Origin: DATFVB01 sp963714035
GTDB taxonomy: Bacteria; Acidobacteriota; Thermoanaerobaculia; UBA5066; DATFVB01
Length of the DNA stretch: 64,000 nt
Direction of reading: 5' to 3'
Assembly (NCBI GenBank): GCA_963714035.1
Contig: OY970224.1
Coordinates: forward strand, 1,674,001 to 1,738,000
In this document: piece after piece, positions 35,346-48,375 of the stretch
How the letters are laid out: every line of letters starts with the position of its first letter
Numbering within the stretch: the first letter of the stretch is position 1
Program-made: the position numbers and the translations under genes
Notes under the pieces: model-generated
What the model saw: the letters and a program-made list of their open reading frames with translations, nothing else
Databases searched by the model: none
Told to the model about the DNA's origin: nothing

Positions 35346-35846
35346 CTACTTCTTCGGTTCGATGGGCGCCTGGAATGTCATGTCGTACTCGTACGGCACG
35401 TCGTCGTAGGACTTCTGGGGCGATTTCGTGCGGCAGCGTCCGGCCGCCGTCCGTCCGTCGAACGTCTTCGGCTCGAAGACGTGCTCGGTCGACCCGCCGC
35501 CTTCCGGCACGCCGAACCGCGCGTGCTGGACCTTGTAGTTGATCACCTGCCCGCTCTCGTCGATCGTCTGTTCGACGCAATGGAGCTTGCCGCTCTTGAC
35601 GAGCTCGTTGCGGGCCAACGGGTCGCGGACCGCGGCCGGGGGGACCGGCGCGTCGCAGAAGAGGACGACAACGTCCTGCTTGTTCTCGTCGAAGAATCCC
35701 TTCTGCGCGAAGGCGTACACGTTCGTCATCCGGACGGGCTTCCCGTCGACGACGAGCTGCCCGTCGACGTGAGCCCCGGCGGCGCCCGCGCCGACGGCGA
35801 GGAGGGAGCCGGCGAGGACCATCCCCAGGATCGAAGACTTCTTCAT
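35346..35846 (-). CDS. Secreted protein of unknown function
   Basis: A 166-residue protein with a signal peptide (SILGMVLAGSLLAVGAGAAGA), then a compact domain with GKPVRMTNVYAFAQKGFFDENK, VVLFCDAPVPPAAV and a Cys in GRCRTKSPQKSYDD. No named family is recognised. It is last in a likely three-gene minus-strand run with the amino-acid permease (19-base gap) and the secreted protein at 37259. Confidence 0.6.
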   Translation of the reverse strand: MKKSSILGMVLAGSLLAVGAGAAGAHVDGQLVVDGKPVRMTNVYAFAQKGFFDENKQDVVVLFCDAPVPPAAVRDPLARNELVKSGKLHCVEQTIDESGQVINYKVQHARFGVPEGGGSTEHVFEPKTFDGRTAAGRCRTKSPQKSYDDVPYEYDMTFQAPIEPKK

Positions 35847-35865
35847 GGCGTTCCTCCGGTCCAGT

Positions 35866-37233
35866 CTAGTCCTCGCCCGGGACGCGGGCGCTCCCCGTCG
35901 CGCGCCGCGGCGAACGGCGGAGGAGAAAATAGAGCGGAATGCCGAGCGCGATGAACCCGAGGCCGAGCAGCGATTCGCGGGGACGCTGGAGAATCGTGCT
36001 GACGGTCATGACGGCCGCCGCTCCGACGAAAACGAAGGGAACGAACGGATAGCCGGGAACGCGGAAGGGGCGTTCGAGGTTCGGCTCCTTTCGGCGCAGG
36101 ATTGGAACGGCCGCGGTCGCCAGCGCGTACATCAGCCAGCCCCCGAAGATCACGTACGTGAAGAGCTGGGAAAACCCTCCGATGAAGAGGATCAGGACGC
36201 TCGACCAGACGCCCTGGAGCGCGATCGATGCCGCCGGTGTCCGAAAGGTCGCGTGGACGTCCCCGAGGACGCCCGGAAGGAGCCCGTCCTTCGCCATCTG
36301 GTAATACGCCCGGGGACCCGCCAGAATCGATCCGTTCATCGCGCCGAGAATCGAGCAGATGATCGCGGCGGTCAGCGCGCGCGCGCCCCAGGGCCCGAGG
36401 ACCTTCCCGATCGCGGCGAGGCCGACGCGGGGCGAGCCGGCGATCTCTCCGACGCTCATCACCCGGAAATAGGCGAGGTTGGCCGCCACGTAGAGAGCGA
36501 TGATCGCGAGCTCGCCGAGCACGACGCCTGCGGGGAAATTCTTCTGCGGGTCCCGAACCTCGCCGGCGACGAAGGTCGCGTCATGCCATCCCTCGTAGGC
36601 CCAGAAGACGCCGATGAGAGCGAGCCCGATCCCGGCGGCCCCGTTCGGAAACGCGGTCCGCGCGGCGGGGGGCGGCGCCGGCGCCGCGCCGGCGAACAGG
36701 AAGATCGCGACCGTCATTCCGACGAGGCCGGCGACCTTCAACACCGTCAGAACGTTCTGGACCGTGGCGCCTGCGCGGACGCCGAGGACGTTGGCGCCCG
36801 TGAGCAGCAGGACGGCGAGGATCGAGATTCCCCGCGCCGACCCCGCCGAGAGGGGAAAGAGCCCCGCCAGGTAGATCGAGAACGCGACGGCGAGTGTCGC
36901 GATCGCGCCGGACGTGATCACCGTGAAGATCGCCCAGCCGCAGAGAAATCCGGGGAGCTTTCCGTACGCGCGCGAGATGTAGGTGTAGATGCCTCCCGGC
37001 GCGGGGATCGCGGCGCCGAGCTCGGCGATCGAGAGCACGCCGAGCATCGTCAACAGGCCTCCGGCGATCCAGATCCCGATCGTCGCCGGCTCCGACCGGA
37101 CCTCGCGCGCGATTTCGGACGGAACCAGGAAGATGCCGGAACCGATCACGGTGCCGACGAGGAAGAACGCGGTGTCCCATCGGCCCAGGACGCGAAGGAG
37201 TCCTCCGGATCGATTCTTCGCCGAGGACGTCAT
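35866..37233 (-). CDS. APC-superfamily amino-acid permease
   Basis: A 455-residue integral membrane protein with about 12 hydrophobic segments. The first helix carries GTVIGSGIFLVPSEIA, the substrate-binding glycine motif of APC transporters, and FWAYEGWHDATFVAGEVRDPQKNFP is typical of LAT/YjeH-like amino-acid exchangers. It probably imports amino acids or exchanges them across the inner membrane, which fits the many exported peptidases nearby. The ATG at 37233 is preferred over an in-frame TTG at 37251. It is flanked by two secreted-protein genes in the same direction. Confidence 0.85.
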   Translation of the reverse strand: MTSSAKNRSGGLLRVLGRWDTAFFLVGTVIGSGIFLVPSEIAREVRSEPATIGIWIAGGLLTMLGVLSIAELGAAIPAPGGIYTYISRAYGKLPGFLCGWAIFTVITSGAIATLAVAFSIYLAGLFPLSAGSARGISILAVLLLTGANVLGVRAGATVQNVLTVLKVAGLVGMTVAIFLFAGAAPAPPPAARTAFPNGAAGIGLALIGVFWAYEGWHDATFVAGEVRDPQKNFPAGVVLGELAIIALYVAANLAYFRVMSVGEIAGSPRVGLAAIGKVLGPWGARALTAAIICSILGAMNGSILAGPRAYYQMAKDGLLPGVLGDVHATFRTPAASIALQGVWSSVLILFIGGFSQLFTYVIFGGWLMYALATAAVPILRRKEPNLERPFRVPGYPFVPFVFVGAAAVMTVSTILQRPRESLLGLGFIALGIPLYFLLRRSPRRATGSARVPGED

Positions 37234-37258
37234 GCGGAAATCGCCCGCCAAGGCGCGG

Positions 37259-37846
37259 TCATTTCGCGGCCGGAGACGGACACGAATAGAAGCGGGCCTG
37301 GCCGGCGTACCTCGAGAAAGTCATCCGGGCGCCCTGGTCCGTCCGGCAGCCGATCTCCTGGATCGACTCGCCGCGCTGGCGGTCCCCGTCTTTCTCGACG
37401 ATCGCGCAGTCGTGGATTCCCTTCTGCCCCTCGAGGGACTCGGAGTCCGAGAGCCGCAGGTAGACGGCGTTGGCGCCGAATTTCGCGGCCGCGTTCCGGA
37501 GCTCCGCCGGGTGGAGGACGAGCGCGTCCTCGGAATCCGGGTCCGGAAGCGAATAGGCGGCGCCGAGGAGCTCCTTCTGGTCGGCGGTCTTCAACGTGTA
37601 CTTGACGGCCTTGCGCGTGCACGTCTCCTCGTAGGGATCGGAGACAAAGCGGCTCGCCGACATCGGAAACGAAAGGGCGAAGGCGACCTTCGCGCCGTCG
37701 GGGGTGAGGACGATCGGATCCGAACCCGTGATCGATCCGCCCCGGACGTGGATGCGCCGGTCGGATGGCTGGTCGTCGGCCGACGCCTTCGCGAGTCCCG
37801 CCGCCGCGACGATGCCGAGAAGAAGCGCGATTCGTGTCGGGCGCAT
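37259..37846 (-). CDS. Secreted protein of unknown function
   Basis: A 195-residue protein with a signal peptide (TRIALLLGIVAAAGLAKASA), four Cys residues that could form disulfides (in YEETCTRK, HDCAI, IGCRTD and FYSCPS) and a beta-rich core. No family is recognised. ATG 37846 is chosen because the signal peptide starts there; the open frame extends 19 codons further upstream. It heads the likely operon with the amino-acid permease. Confidence 0.55.
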   Translation of the reverse strand: MRPTRIALLLGIVAAAGLAKASADDQPSDRRIHVRGGSITGSDPIVLTPDGAKVAFALSFPMSASRFVSDPYEETCTRKAVKYTLKTADQKELLGAAYSLPDPDSEDALVLHPAELRNAAAKFGANAVYLRLSDSESLEGQKGIHDCAIVEKDGDRQRGESIQEIGCRTDQGARMTFSRYAGQARFYSCPSPAAK

Positions 37847-37966
37847 GGCGATTCCGAAGCTTTGTAGCACGAATCGCCGCGCGCGGGCGAGCCGGATGCG
37901 CACTCCGTGTGAAGGCGATGAACAGGGAATGCACTAGACTTTCAGAAAACCTCGAGAGGAGGCCCC

Positions 37967-40228
37967 ATGAAAGCTCGGGCTCTCGTTTCCTTCGCTGCGC
38001 TCTCTTTTCTGCTCGCGCCTTCGCTCTTCGCCGGCTTCGGCTCGACGGAGACGTTCCTGCCGGCGGTCGGACGCGTGCCGGGGTTGAACGGCGCGCAGTT
38101 CTACACGACGGTCTGGGCGACGAACCTGACGTCGGCAAGGCAGACGTTCAAGTTTCAGTTCCTCAAGACCGAACAGGCCAACGGATCTCCCCTGTCATTC
38201 GACGACGCTCTCGACCCGGGCCAGACGAAGGTCTACGAGAACGTCGTCGAGTCCAAGCTCGGGCTGACCAATGCCCTCGGCGCCGCCCGGATCACTTCCT
38301 CCGGGGAGATCTTCGTCTCCGAGCGGATCTACAACCAGGCGCCGGGCGACGATCTCGGAAACACCGAAGGCCTCTTCTTCGCGGGCGTTCCGAAGAGCTT
38401 CTCGATCTCGGCCGGGCAGTCCGCCTCGATCCAGGGCCTCAACCAGGGCGGGGCGGAGAACTTCCGCTACAACTTTGCCCTGATCGAGACAGGCGGGGGC
38501 TCGCCGACCGTCAACGTGCAGGTCTTCGACGGGAACGGGGCGATGTTGGGCCAGAAGTCGTATCCGCTCCAGCCCTACGAGCACATCCAGCCGGGTGTCG
38601 CCGACGTGGTTCCCGGCATCCAGACGATCAACGCGAGGCTCACGGCGACGGTGACGGGCGGAACCGGCTCCGTGCTGCTCGCCGGCGCGCAGCTCGCCAA
38701 CGAGAGCCAGGACTCTTCGGGATTCGAGATGAGCTTCCGCGACGACATCCTCGGCTCGGGAGGCGCGGCCGGTGTCATTAGCCTGAACGGCCTGACGGGA
38801 GCCCTGACGTTGACGCCCGGAAGCGGAATCTCGATCACCCCGTCGGGACAGTCGATCTCGATCGCCTACACCGGAGGAGGCGGCGCCGGTGGGATCACGT
38901 CGGTCACGCATGACGGCAGCCTCGCCGGCGCCGGCACCGGCGCTTCGCCGCTTGCGATCGCCAACGGCCAGGTCGTTCGCTCGGTGAACGGCGTGCACGA
39001 CAACCTCACGCTCGCCGCGGGCTCCAACGTCACGATAACGCCCAGCGGCTCGACGCTGACGATCGCGAGCTCGGGGGGCGGCGCCGGCTTCACGCTCCCG
39101 TTCTCGGGTTCGTCCAATACGACACAAACGAGCTTCGCCGTCTCGAACACCGGCGGGGGACAGGCCATCGAAGCCAATTCCAATGCCTCCGGTTTTAACG
39201 TCTCGGCAAACCCGTTTGTGATCAAAGCCGTGAGCACGGGAGACACCGGAACGGCAGTGTACGGATCGACGCACGGAACGAGTGGCGAAGGCGGCTATAC
39301 GGGCGTCTGGGGCGATTCCGCGGACGCGACGGCCGTGACCGGAACCAGCGCCACCGACCGGGGCGTCCTCGGAATCACTTCAAGTCGAAGTGCCGCCGGT
39401 GCAGTCGAAGGATTGAACCGTGACAACGGCATCGGGGTGATCGGCATCAGCGGCAGCGAGAGCGGGGTCGGTTTCCCATACCACGCCGGAGTCAAGGGGG
39501 ACGGCGGAGCCGACGGCGCCGGGGTCTACGGCGTCAGCTCGACGCTCTATGGCGTGATCGGCTACACCGAGGGGAGCGACGCCGGGGTCCTGGGATCATC
39601 CGCAAACTCCACAGGGAACGGAGTCGCGGGGATTAATGAGGCCAGCCACACCATAGGCTACCTCGGCGGTCAGAATTACGGGGTCTTCTCGCACGGCGAC
39701 ATCAAGAGCGACGGTGGAAAGTCGTTCGTCGAGCCGCATCCGACCGACCCGACGAAGCAGATCGATTATGTCTGTCTCGAGGGTCGCGAGTCGGGGACGT
39801 ATTTCCGCGGAACGGGCCGAATCGTCAACGGTTTTGCGACGATCGACGTGCCGGAAGACTTCCGGATCGTCACCGCTCCGAAAGGGCTCACGATCCAGCT
39901 CACGCCGGTCGGCGATCTCGCCGTCCTCGCGGTCATGAAAGAGGATCTCGACCGGATCGTCGTCCGCGGCTCGAGCGACGTGGAATTTCACTACATGGTC
40001 AACGGTGTCCGGAAGGCGTTCGAGAATCATCAGCCGATAGTGCCGAATCAATTCTTCGTGCCGCGCTCGAAGAACGACGACTTCGCCCGGGCCCTTCCCG
40101 GCGAGAGCGTGCGGCGTCTCATCGCCAACGGCACTTTGAACGAGGACGGCTCGATCAATCTCGAAACCGCGCACCGCCTCGGGTGGGACAAGCAGGCGAG
40201 TTGGATGCGGGCGGAGGCCGCGCGATAG
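37967..40228 (+). CDS. Fibre-like secreted surface protein
   Basis: A 753-residue protein. The signal peptide is followed by an N-terminal domain of about 230 residues (TFLPAVGRVPG, FYTTVWATNL). A low-complexity Gly/Ser/Thr region (about 265-390) resembles phage tail-fibre stalks. Short GV-x-G repeats follow (GVWGDS, GVLGIT, GVIGIS, GVKGDG, GVYGVS, GVIGYT, GVLGSS). The C-terminal domain (about 583-753) contains KSFVEPHPTDPTKQIDYVC, like the KxFxIDHPLDP motif of bacterial fibre-type C-terminal domains. A trimeric surface fibre or adhesin is the best guess. The gene precedes the rRNA terminator block. Confidence 0.65.
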   Translation: MKARALVSFAALSFLLAPSLFAGFGSTETFLPAVGRVPGLNGAQFYTTVWATNLTSARQTFKFQFLKTEQANGSPLSFDDALDPGQTKVYENVVESKLGLTNALGAARITSSGEIFVSERIYNQAPGDDLGNTEGLFFAGVPKSFSISAGQSASIQGLNQGGAENFRYNFALIETGGGSPTVNVQVFDGNGAMLGQKSYPLQPYEHIQPGVADVVPGIQTINARLTATVTGGTGSVLLAGAQLANESQDSSGFEMSFRDDILGSGGAAGVISLNGLTGALTLTPGSGISITPSGQSISIAYTGGGGAGGITSVTHDGSLAGAGTGASPLAIANGQVVRSVNGVHDNLTLAAGSNVTITPSGSTLTIASSGGGAGFTLPFSGSSNTTQTSFAVSNTGGGQAIEANSNASGFNVSANPFVIKAVSTGDTGTAVYGSTHGTSGEGGYTGVWGDSADATAVTGTSATDRGVLGITSSRSAAGAVEGLNRDNGIGVIGISGSESGVGFPYHAGVKGDGGADGAGVYGVSSTLYGVIGYTEGSDAGVLGSSANSTGNGVAGINEASHTIGYLGGQNYGVFSHGDIKSDGGKSFVEPHPTDPTKQIDYVCLEGRESGTYFRGTGRIVNGFATIDVPEDFRIVTAPKGLTIQLTPVGDLAVLAVMKEDLDRIVVRGSSDVEFHYMVNGVRKAFENHQPIVPNQFFVPRSKNDDFARALPGESVRRLIANGTLNEDGSINLETAHRLGWDKQASWMRAEAAR

Positions 40229-40244
40229 CGTCGCGCAATCCCTT

Positions 40245-40660
40245 CGCTTCGAAAAAAGAAAGGCCCGAAGATTACTCTTCGGGCCTTGTAAATTAATTCC
40301 CCGGCGACGTCCTACGGCGGCCACGCGCTTCGCGCACGAAAGATGAGTGGCCGCCTGCACTTCCGATCCTGAGGGGATGCTCCCCTCAGTCTCCCCTCGG
40401 GAGAGCAGGCCGCCGCCATCCACGATTCCGCTTCGAAAAAAGAAAGGCCCGAAGATTACTCTTCGGGCCTTGTAAATTAATTCCCCGGCGACGTCCTACG
40501 GCGGCCACGCGCTTCGCGCACGAAAGATGAGTGGCCGCCTGCACTTCCGATCCTGAGGGGATGCTCCCCTCAGTCTCCCCTCGGGAGAGCAGGCCGTCGC
40601 CATCCACGTCTTCGCTTCGAAAAAGAAAGGCCCGAAGATTACTCTTCGGGCCTTGTAAAT
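40245..40660 (-). repeat. 184-bp tandem repeat carrying rRNA terminator and 5S 3' end
   Basis: Two full units start at 40245 and 40429, and a third starts at 40613 and runs into the real 5S gene. Each contains the terminator stem AGGCCCGAAG / CTTCGGGCCT, the sequence CCCCGGCGACGTCCTAC that matches the last 17 bases of 5S, and (in the first two) a spacer with CCCCTC-rich hairpins. The 5S tail plus terminator has thus been copied twice downstream of the operon. Confidence 0.85.
40627..40654 (-). terminator. rrn: rRNA operon terminator (first of three)
   Basis: On the minus strand AAGGCCCGAAGA and TCTTCGGGCCTT pair around a 4-base loop and are followed by a T-rich run (TTTCTTTTTCG). Near-identical copies lie at 40444-40471 and 40260-40287, so transcripts that read through would meet a second and third terminator. 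Confidence 0.9.
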
Positions 40661-40665
40661 TAATT

Positions 40666-40783
40666 CCCCGGCGACGTCCTACTCTCCCACACAGTTTCCC
40701 GTGCAGTACCATCGGGGCTGAAGGGCTTAACTGCCGTGTTCGGAATGGGAACGGGTGGGTCCCCCTCGCTAAAGCCACCGAGA
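40666..40783 (-). rRNA. rrf: 5S ribosomal RNA
   Basis: The minus-strand sequence contains the 5S core GCGAGGGGGACCCACCCGTT, CCATTCCGAACACGG, GATGGTACTGC and GAGAGTAGGACGTCGCC, about 118 bases, with the ends able to pair. It is about 115 bases downstream of 23S. Ends are approximate. Confidence 0.92.
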
Positions 40784-40901
40784 AAACCTGATACGTTTCC
40801 TCAAGAGAATCGGGCGCACGCGACGTTCCGCCGAAACCGCCAGAGGCGGCCGGGAAGGCGAGTGAAATCAAGATCTCAAACCAACGCGGCTTAAGAATTT
40901 T

Positions 40902-43883
<2,982 letters not shown>

Positions 43884-44081
43884 TAAAATACCTAAGACGC
43901 GTTGTCTGTATCTTGATTTACCCAATTCTCTTGTCAAAGACCGTGATCTCGTCGGATCAAAAGGCCCTCGAGAAATTCTCGGGGGCCGTTTCATCCGTCG
44001 ATCCGCCTTCGCACTTCGTGCTCTGGCGAGACCAGTCCGCCGTCGCCCGCTTTGCGAGCCCTGGCGTCCGTTTCGTTTCGA

Positions 44082-44157
44082 TGGTGGAGCCGATCGGGAT
44101 CGAACCGACGACCTACGGCTTGCAAAGCCGCCGCTCTCCCAACTGAGCTACGGCCCC
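44082..44157 (-). tRNA. tRNA-Ala(TGC)
   Basis: A 76-base cloverleaf on the minus strand starting GGGGCCGTAGCTCAG, with anticodon loop TTTGCAA (anticodon TGC), T-loop GGTTCGATCCC and an encoded CCA. It lies in the 16S-23S spacer, its usual place. Confidence 0.95.
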
Positions 44158-44229
44158 GTGTCCGACGCTGGTCTGTGTCGCCTCTGTCCTGGCCTGTCCT
44201 CCGAAGCCCGCGTCGCGAGCGAAGGAGGA

Positions 44230-44306
<77 letters not shown>

Positions 44307-44361
44307 AGAAAAGCGCGAGACGATCGACTTCCATCTGAAAAGAACCGGTTCGCCGGCGGGC

Positions 44362-44396
44362 GGGACCGATTCCCTGGAAACTGAACAGAGCGAACC
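44362..44396 (-). other. 16S processing stem, spacer arm
   Basis: On the minus strand GCTCTGTTCAGTTTCC and the following GGGAATCGGTC are complementary, with G-U pairs and one A-C mismatch, to the leader segment at 46112-46144. The two would close a long stem around 16S for RNase III cleavage. Confidence 0.65.
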
Positions 44397-44455
44397 AACG
44401 TCGACCTCGAGTGTTCTCCAGTCCTCCGTGAGACCGAAAGACCGGGAAAGAACTC

Positions 44456-46015
<1,560 letters not shown>

Positions 46016-46111
46016 AAAGTGTTCTCGGCCGGGGGCTAATCCCCGACCGGGATTTCCGAGTAGATCCGTGCTTTTTTCAAAGAAAAAAACAGGAAAAAAA
46101 ATGAATTCGTT

Positions 46112-46144
46112 GGCTGCTCTATTCAGTTTTCAAGGAACCGATCG
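46112..46144 (-). other. 16S processing stem, leader arm
   Basis: GGTTCCTTGAAAACTGAATA on the minus strand lies in the leader about 100 bases before 16S and pairs with the spacer arm at 44362-44396. An A/T-rich stretch between it and 16S probably stays unpaired. Confidence 0.65.
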
Positions 46145-46199
46145 CCCGAAAGCGACTCGCCGTTCTCCCGGCGAACTCCCGTTTAGAGACGGGCTGGCA

Positions 46200-46228
46200 A
46201 CTCTATGGAATCCTGACGACGCTGTCAA
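46200..46228 (-). promoter_or_regulatory. rRNA operon promoter P2
   Basis: On the minus strand TTGACA (46223-46228) and TAGAGT (46200-46205) are separated by exactly 17 bases, a near-consensus sigma-70 promoter about 185 bases upstream of 16S. Confidence 0.75.
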
Positions 46229-46359
46229 TGAAAATCTGCGTCCGCGAGCCGTTCGAGGCGTTTACGTCCGTCTCCGCCGGCGATTTTTTCGCCGTGGAGG
46301 CGTGCTTCACGCCCCGGATTCCCTAGTTTGAAAGAGCCTGTCCCTGCGAAGGGAAGCGC

Positions 46360-46388
46360 ATGATAGGTCCGTCGGACCCCCCTGTCAA
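46360..46388 (-). promoter_or_regulatory. rRNA operon promoter P1
   Basis: On the minus strand TTGACA (46383-46388) and TATCAT (46360-46365) are separated by 17 bases. It lies 160 bases upstream of P2, giving the tandem P1-P2 layout common in rRNA operons. Confidence 0.8.
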
Positions 46389-46450
46389 GGGGCCGCTGCG
46401 GGCCCCCTCGAGAAGTGCAAATCGTTGAAACGACAGGCCCGTGGCGAAGA

Positions 46451-46900
46451 TCACTCCGTCTCGTGCCGCCGAGCATCCTCCTCGAACGGGGCGCTCGCGT
46501 ACCCCACTTCGAGCACCTGGCGCAGATAGGTCGGGAGGAAGCCCGCGATCCCGCCATTCCGCTCGTACTGGGCGACATGGTGGAGCTCGTGCGAGAGCGC
46601 GCGTCGCGTCAGATGCTCCCGCCGAATGAAAATGGCATGGCCGAGCGTCAACCCGATCGTCCCGGCTCCGAAGAGGCCGGCCTCCCGTCCGGCCTCCCGC
46701 AGAAGAGCGTCGCCGGGACGGGGCAGCTCGTCGACGAGAAGAACGCGCACCCGCTCCGGCTCGGCGACACCCGCGTGCGCCGCGAGGACCCGTTCCGCCG
46801 GCGACAGAGCGCGGCCGGCCCGCCGCGCGCCGCGCTCCTGCGCTTCGGCCCACGCGATCGCCTTCGGCAGGAGGAGCGGCAGCACGGCAGACAGGTCCAT
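46451..46900 (-). CDS. HExxH metallopeptidase-like protein
   Basis: About 149 residues. LSHELHHVAQYERNGGIAGFLPTYL contains an HExxH zinc site, and EEDAR near the end may supply the third ligand. It resembles small DUF4157-like metallopeptidase domains. No signal peptide is obvious; the N-terminus LSAVLPLLLPKAIAWAEAQ is mildly hydrophobic. ATG 46900 is preferred, with an in-frame GTG at 46936 as alternative. It is the last of three minus-strand genes (S9 peptidase, TonB-C-like protein, this one). Confidence 0.65.
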   Translation of the reverse strand: MDLSAVLPLLLPKAIAWAEAQERGARRAGRALSPAERVLAAHAGVAEPERVRVLLVDELPRPGDALLREAGREAGLFGAGTIGLTLGHAIFIRREHLTRRALSHELHHVAQYERNGGIAGFLPTYLRQVLEVGYASAPFEEDARRHETE

Positions 46901-46961
46901 CAGCGGCCCCACGGCTGAATTCGTGTATTGTTCCACGCCGGCGCCCGTCGCCCGCGACGGA

Positions 46962-48332
46962 TCACGGCGCGGGCTTCGCGCCGCCGACTTTCAGCGACAG
47001 CACGTAGAGAAGGTCGAGCGGCTTTCCCCCCGATGTCGCCGGCTGGAAGCGCCACCCGCAGACCGCGTCGAGCGCCTCGAGGTCGAGTCCGCGCATTCCC
47101 GCCCGGCGGCCGAAAAGCAGCGGCTCCCGCATGTCGCCCTGCGCGTCGACGACGCCTTCGATGAAGATCCGGTCCGCCCCGTACGCGTCCGCCGCGAATC
47201 GCTCGCGAGGAACGCGCCTCGACTCCGGCAGCGCCCTCGGGCGTTCGATCTGCGCCTCCGGCGTGTCCTCCCGCATCGGTCTCGAGCGGACCTCGCCCCA
47301 GCGGTGCGGATCGAGGCGCTCTCCCGCCTTCCCGAACGCGTCGAGGTCGGCCTCGCGGAGAGCCGGGTCTTCTCCCTGCGCCGCCTCCCAGAGGCAGGTC
47401 GCGCGGCGCCGATCGTCCGCGCCGTCGTGCGACGCCAGGGCGACCGCACGCAGCGCCATCAGCCCGACCGTGTCGGATCGCGATGCCGAGCCGGCGTCGA
47501 GGTCGGCGTTCCATCGCTCTTCGAGCAGCCGCTCCGCCTCCGGAAACCTCCCGGCCTGCAGGCGGGAGACGGCCTCCTCGACGCCCGCGCCCGTTCCCAC
47601 GATTCTCGCGAGCGGTCGCCGCGCGGGCGCCGGTACCGTCTCCTCGTACATCGCGGCGACCGCGACGCCTTTCCGCCGCGCCGGGTCGAACGTCCAGCGC
47701 CGCGCCGCCTTCAGGACCTCGAAGCTGAAACAGACGGACGGACCGACGATCGTGGGCAGCGTGAGGCGGCCTTGCGCATCGACGACGGCCTGGAAACGCG
47801 CCCAGAGGGGGCCGCGCGCGGCGATGCATCCGCCTGCTCCCTCCGGGGTCTCGCCGCCCGTTCGGCGCGCCGGAACGAAATCCGCGCGCGACGTCGTGCC
47901 CTCGACGCCGGGGGGCATCTCGCCGGGAGCGCGCGCCGGCAGCGCCCTCAGCTTCTCCCCGGCGGTCCCGAAGATCGGGAAGAACCGATCGCCGAGCGAT
48001 GCCCCTCCCATCGCCTGCAGCGCCCGCCAGTGCCACGAGGCCTCCTCGTCCCGGCCCAGCTTCGCTTCGAGGAACGCCAGCCGGACGAGCGCGCGCTGCA
48101 GCGCGCCGTGCCAGACGCTCTTCGCGTCCTCGAGCGCACCGCTCGCGCCCTCGAGCGCCGCGTCCCAGTCGCCCTGTTGAATCTTGCGATCGATCGCGGC
48201 GATCGCCGCGTCCTGCGCCTGCGCCTCGCGCAGCGCGGGAATGTCGACCGGCGGCCGGGTGTCGCCGACGAGAAGTCCCCCGGCGAGAAGAGGGACGAGG
48301 AGGAGCGCCCGGCAGAACGGCAAGGAGCTCAT
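46962..48332 (-). CDS. Secreted protein with TonB C-terminal-like domains
   Basis: About 456 residues: signal peptide or anchor (FCRALLLVPLLAGGLLVG), a helical region with TPR character (about 35-110), and two segments resembling the TonB C-terminal fold. These are FQAVVDAQGRLTLPTIVG followed by AARRWTFDPARRKGVAVAA, and FIEGVVDAQGDMREPLLFG followed by VCGWRFQPATSGGKPL. The V-D-x-x-G and W-x-F-x-P-A patterns are what TonB-type domains show. The function is unknown. ATG 48332 is chosen because the hydrophobic leader follows; an upstream ATG at 48368 is also in frame. Confidence 0.6.
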   Translation of the reverse strand: MSSLPFCRALLLVPLLAGGLLVGDTRPPVDIPALREAQAQDAAIAAIDRKIQQGDWDAALEGASGALEDAKSVWHGALQRALVRLAFLEAKLGRDEEASWHWRALQAMGGASLGDRFFPIFGTAGEKLRALPARAPGEMPPGVEGTTSRADFVPARRTGGETPEGAGGCIAARGPLWARFQAVVDAQGRLTLPTIVGPSVCFSFEVLKAARRWTFDPARRKGVAVAAMYEETVPAPARRPLARIVGTGAGVEEAVSRLQAGRFPEAERLLEERWNADLDAGSASRSDTVGLMALRAVALASHDGADDRRRATCLWEAAQGEDPALREADLDAFGKAGERLDPHRWGEVRSRPMREDTPEAQIERPRALPESRRVPRERFAADAYGADRIFIEGVVDAQGDMREPLLFGRRAGMRGLDLEALDAVCGWRFQPATSGGKPLDLLYVLSLKVGGAKPAP

Positions 48333-48375
48333 GGCGCGGCGGAGTCCGCCGCCGGCTCGCGATCCCATCGGGTCG

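Noticed and set aside
40245..40660. CRISPR-like array
   Set aside because: Only three units, 184-bp period, and the repeated part is a terminator and 5S fragment rather than a short palindromic repeat with variable spacers.
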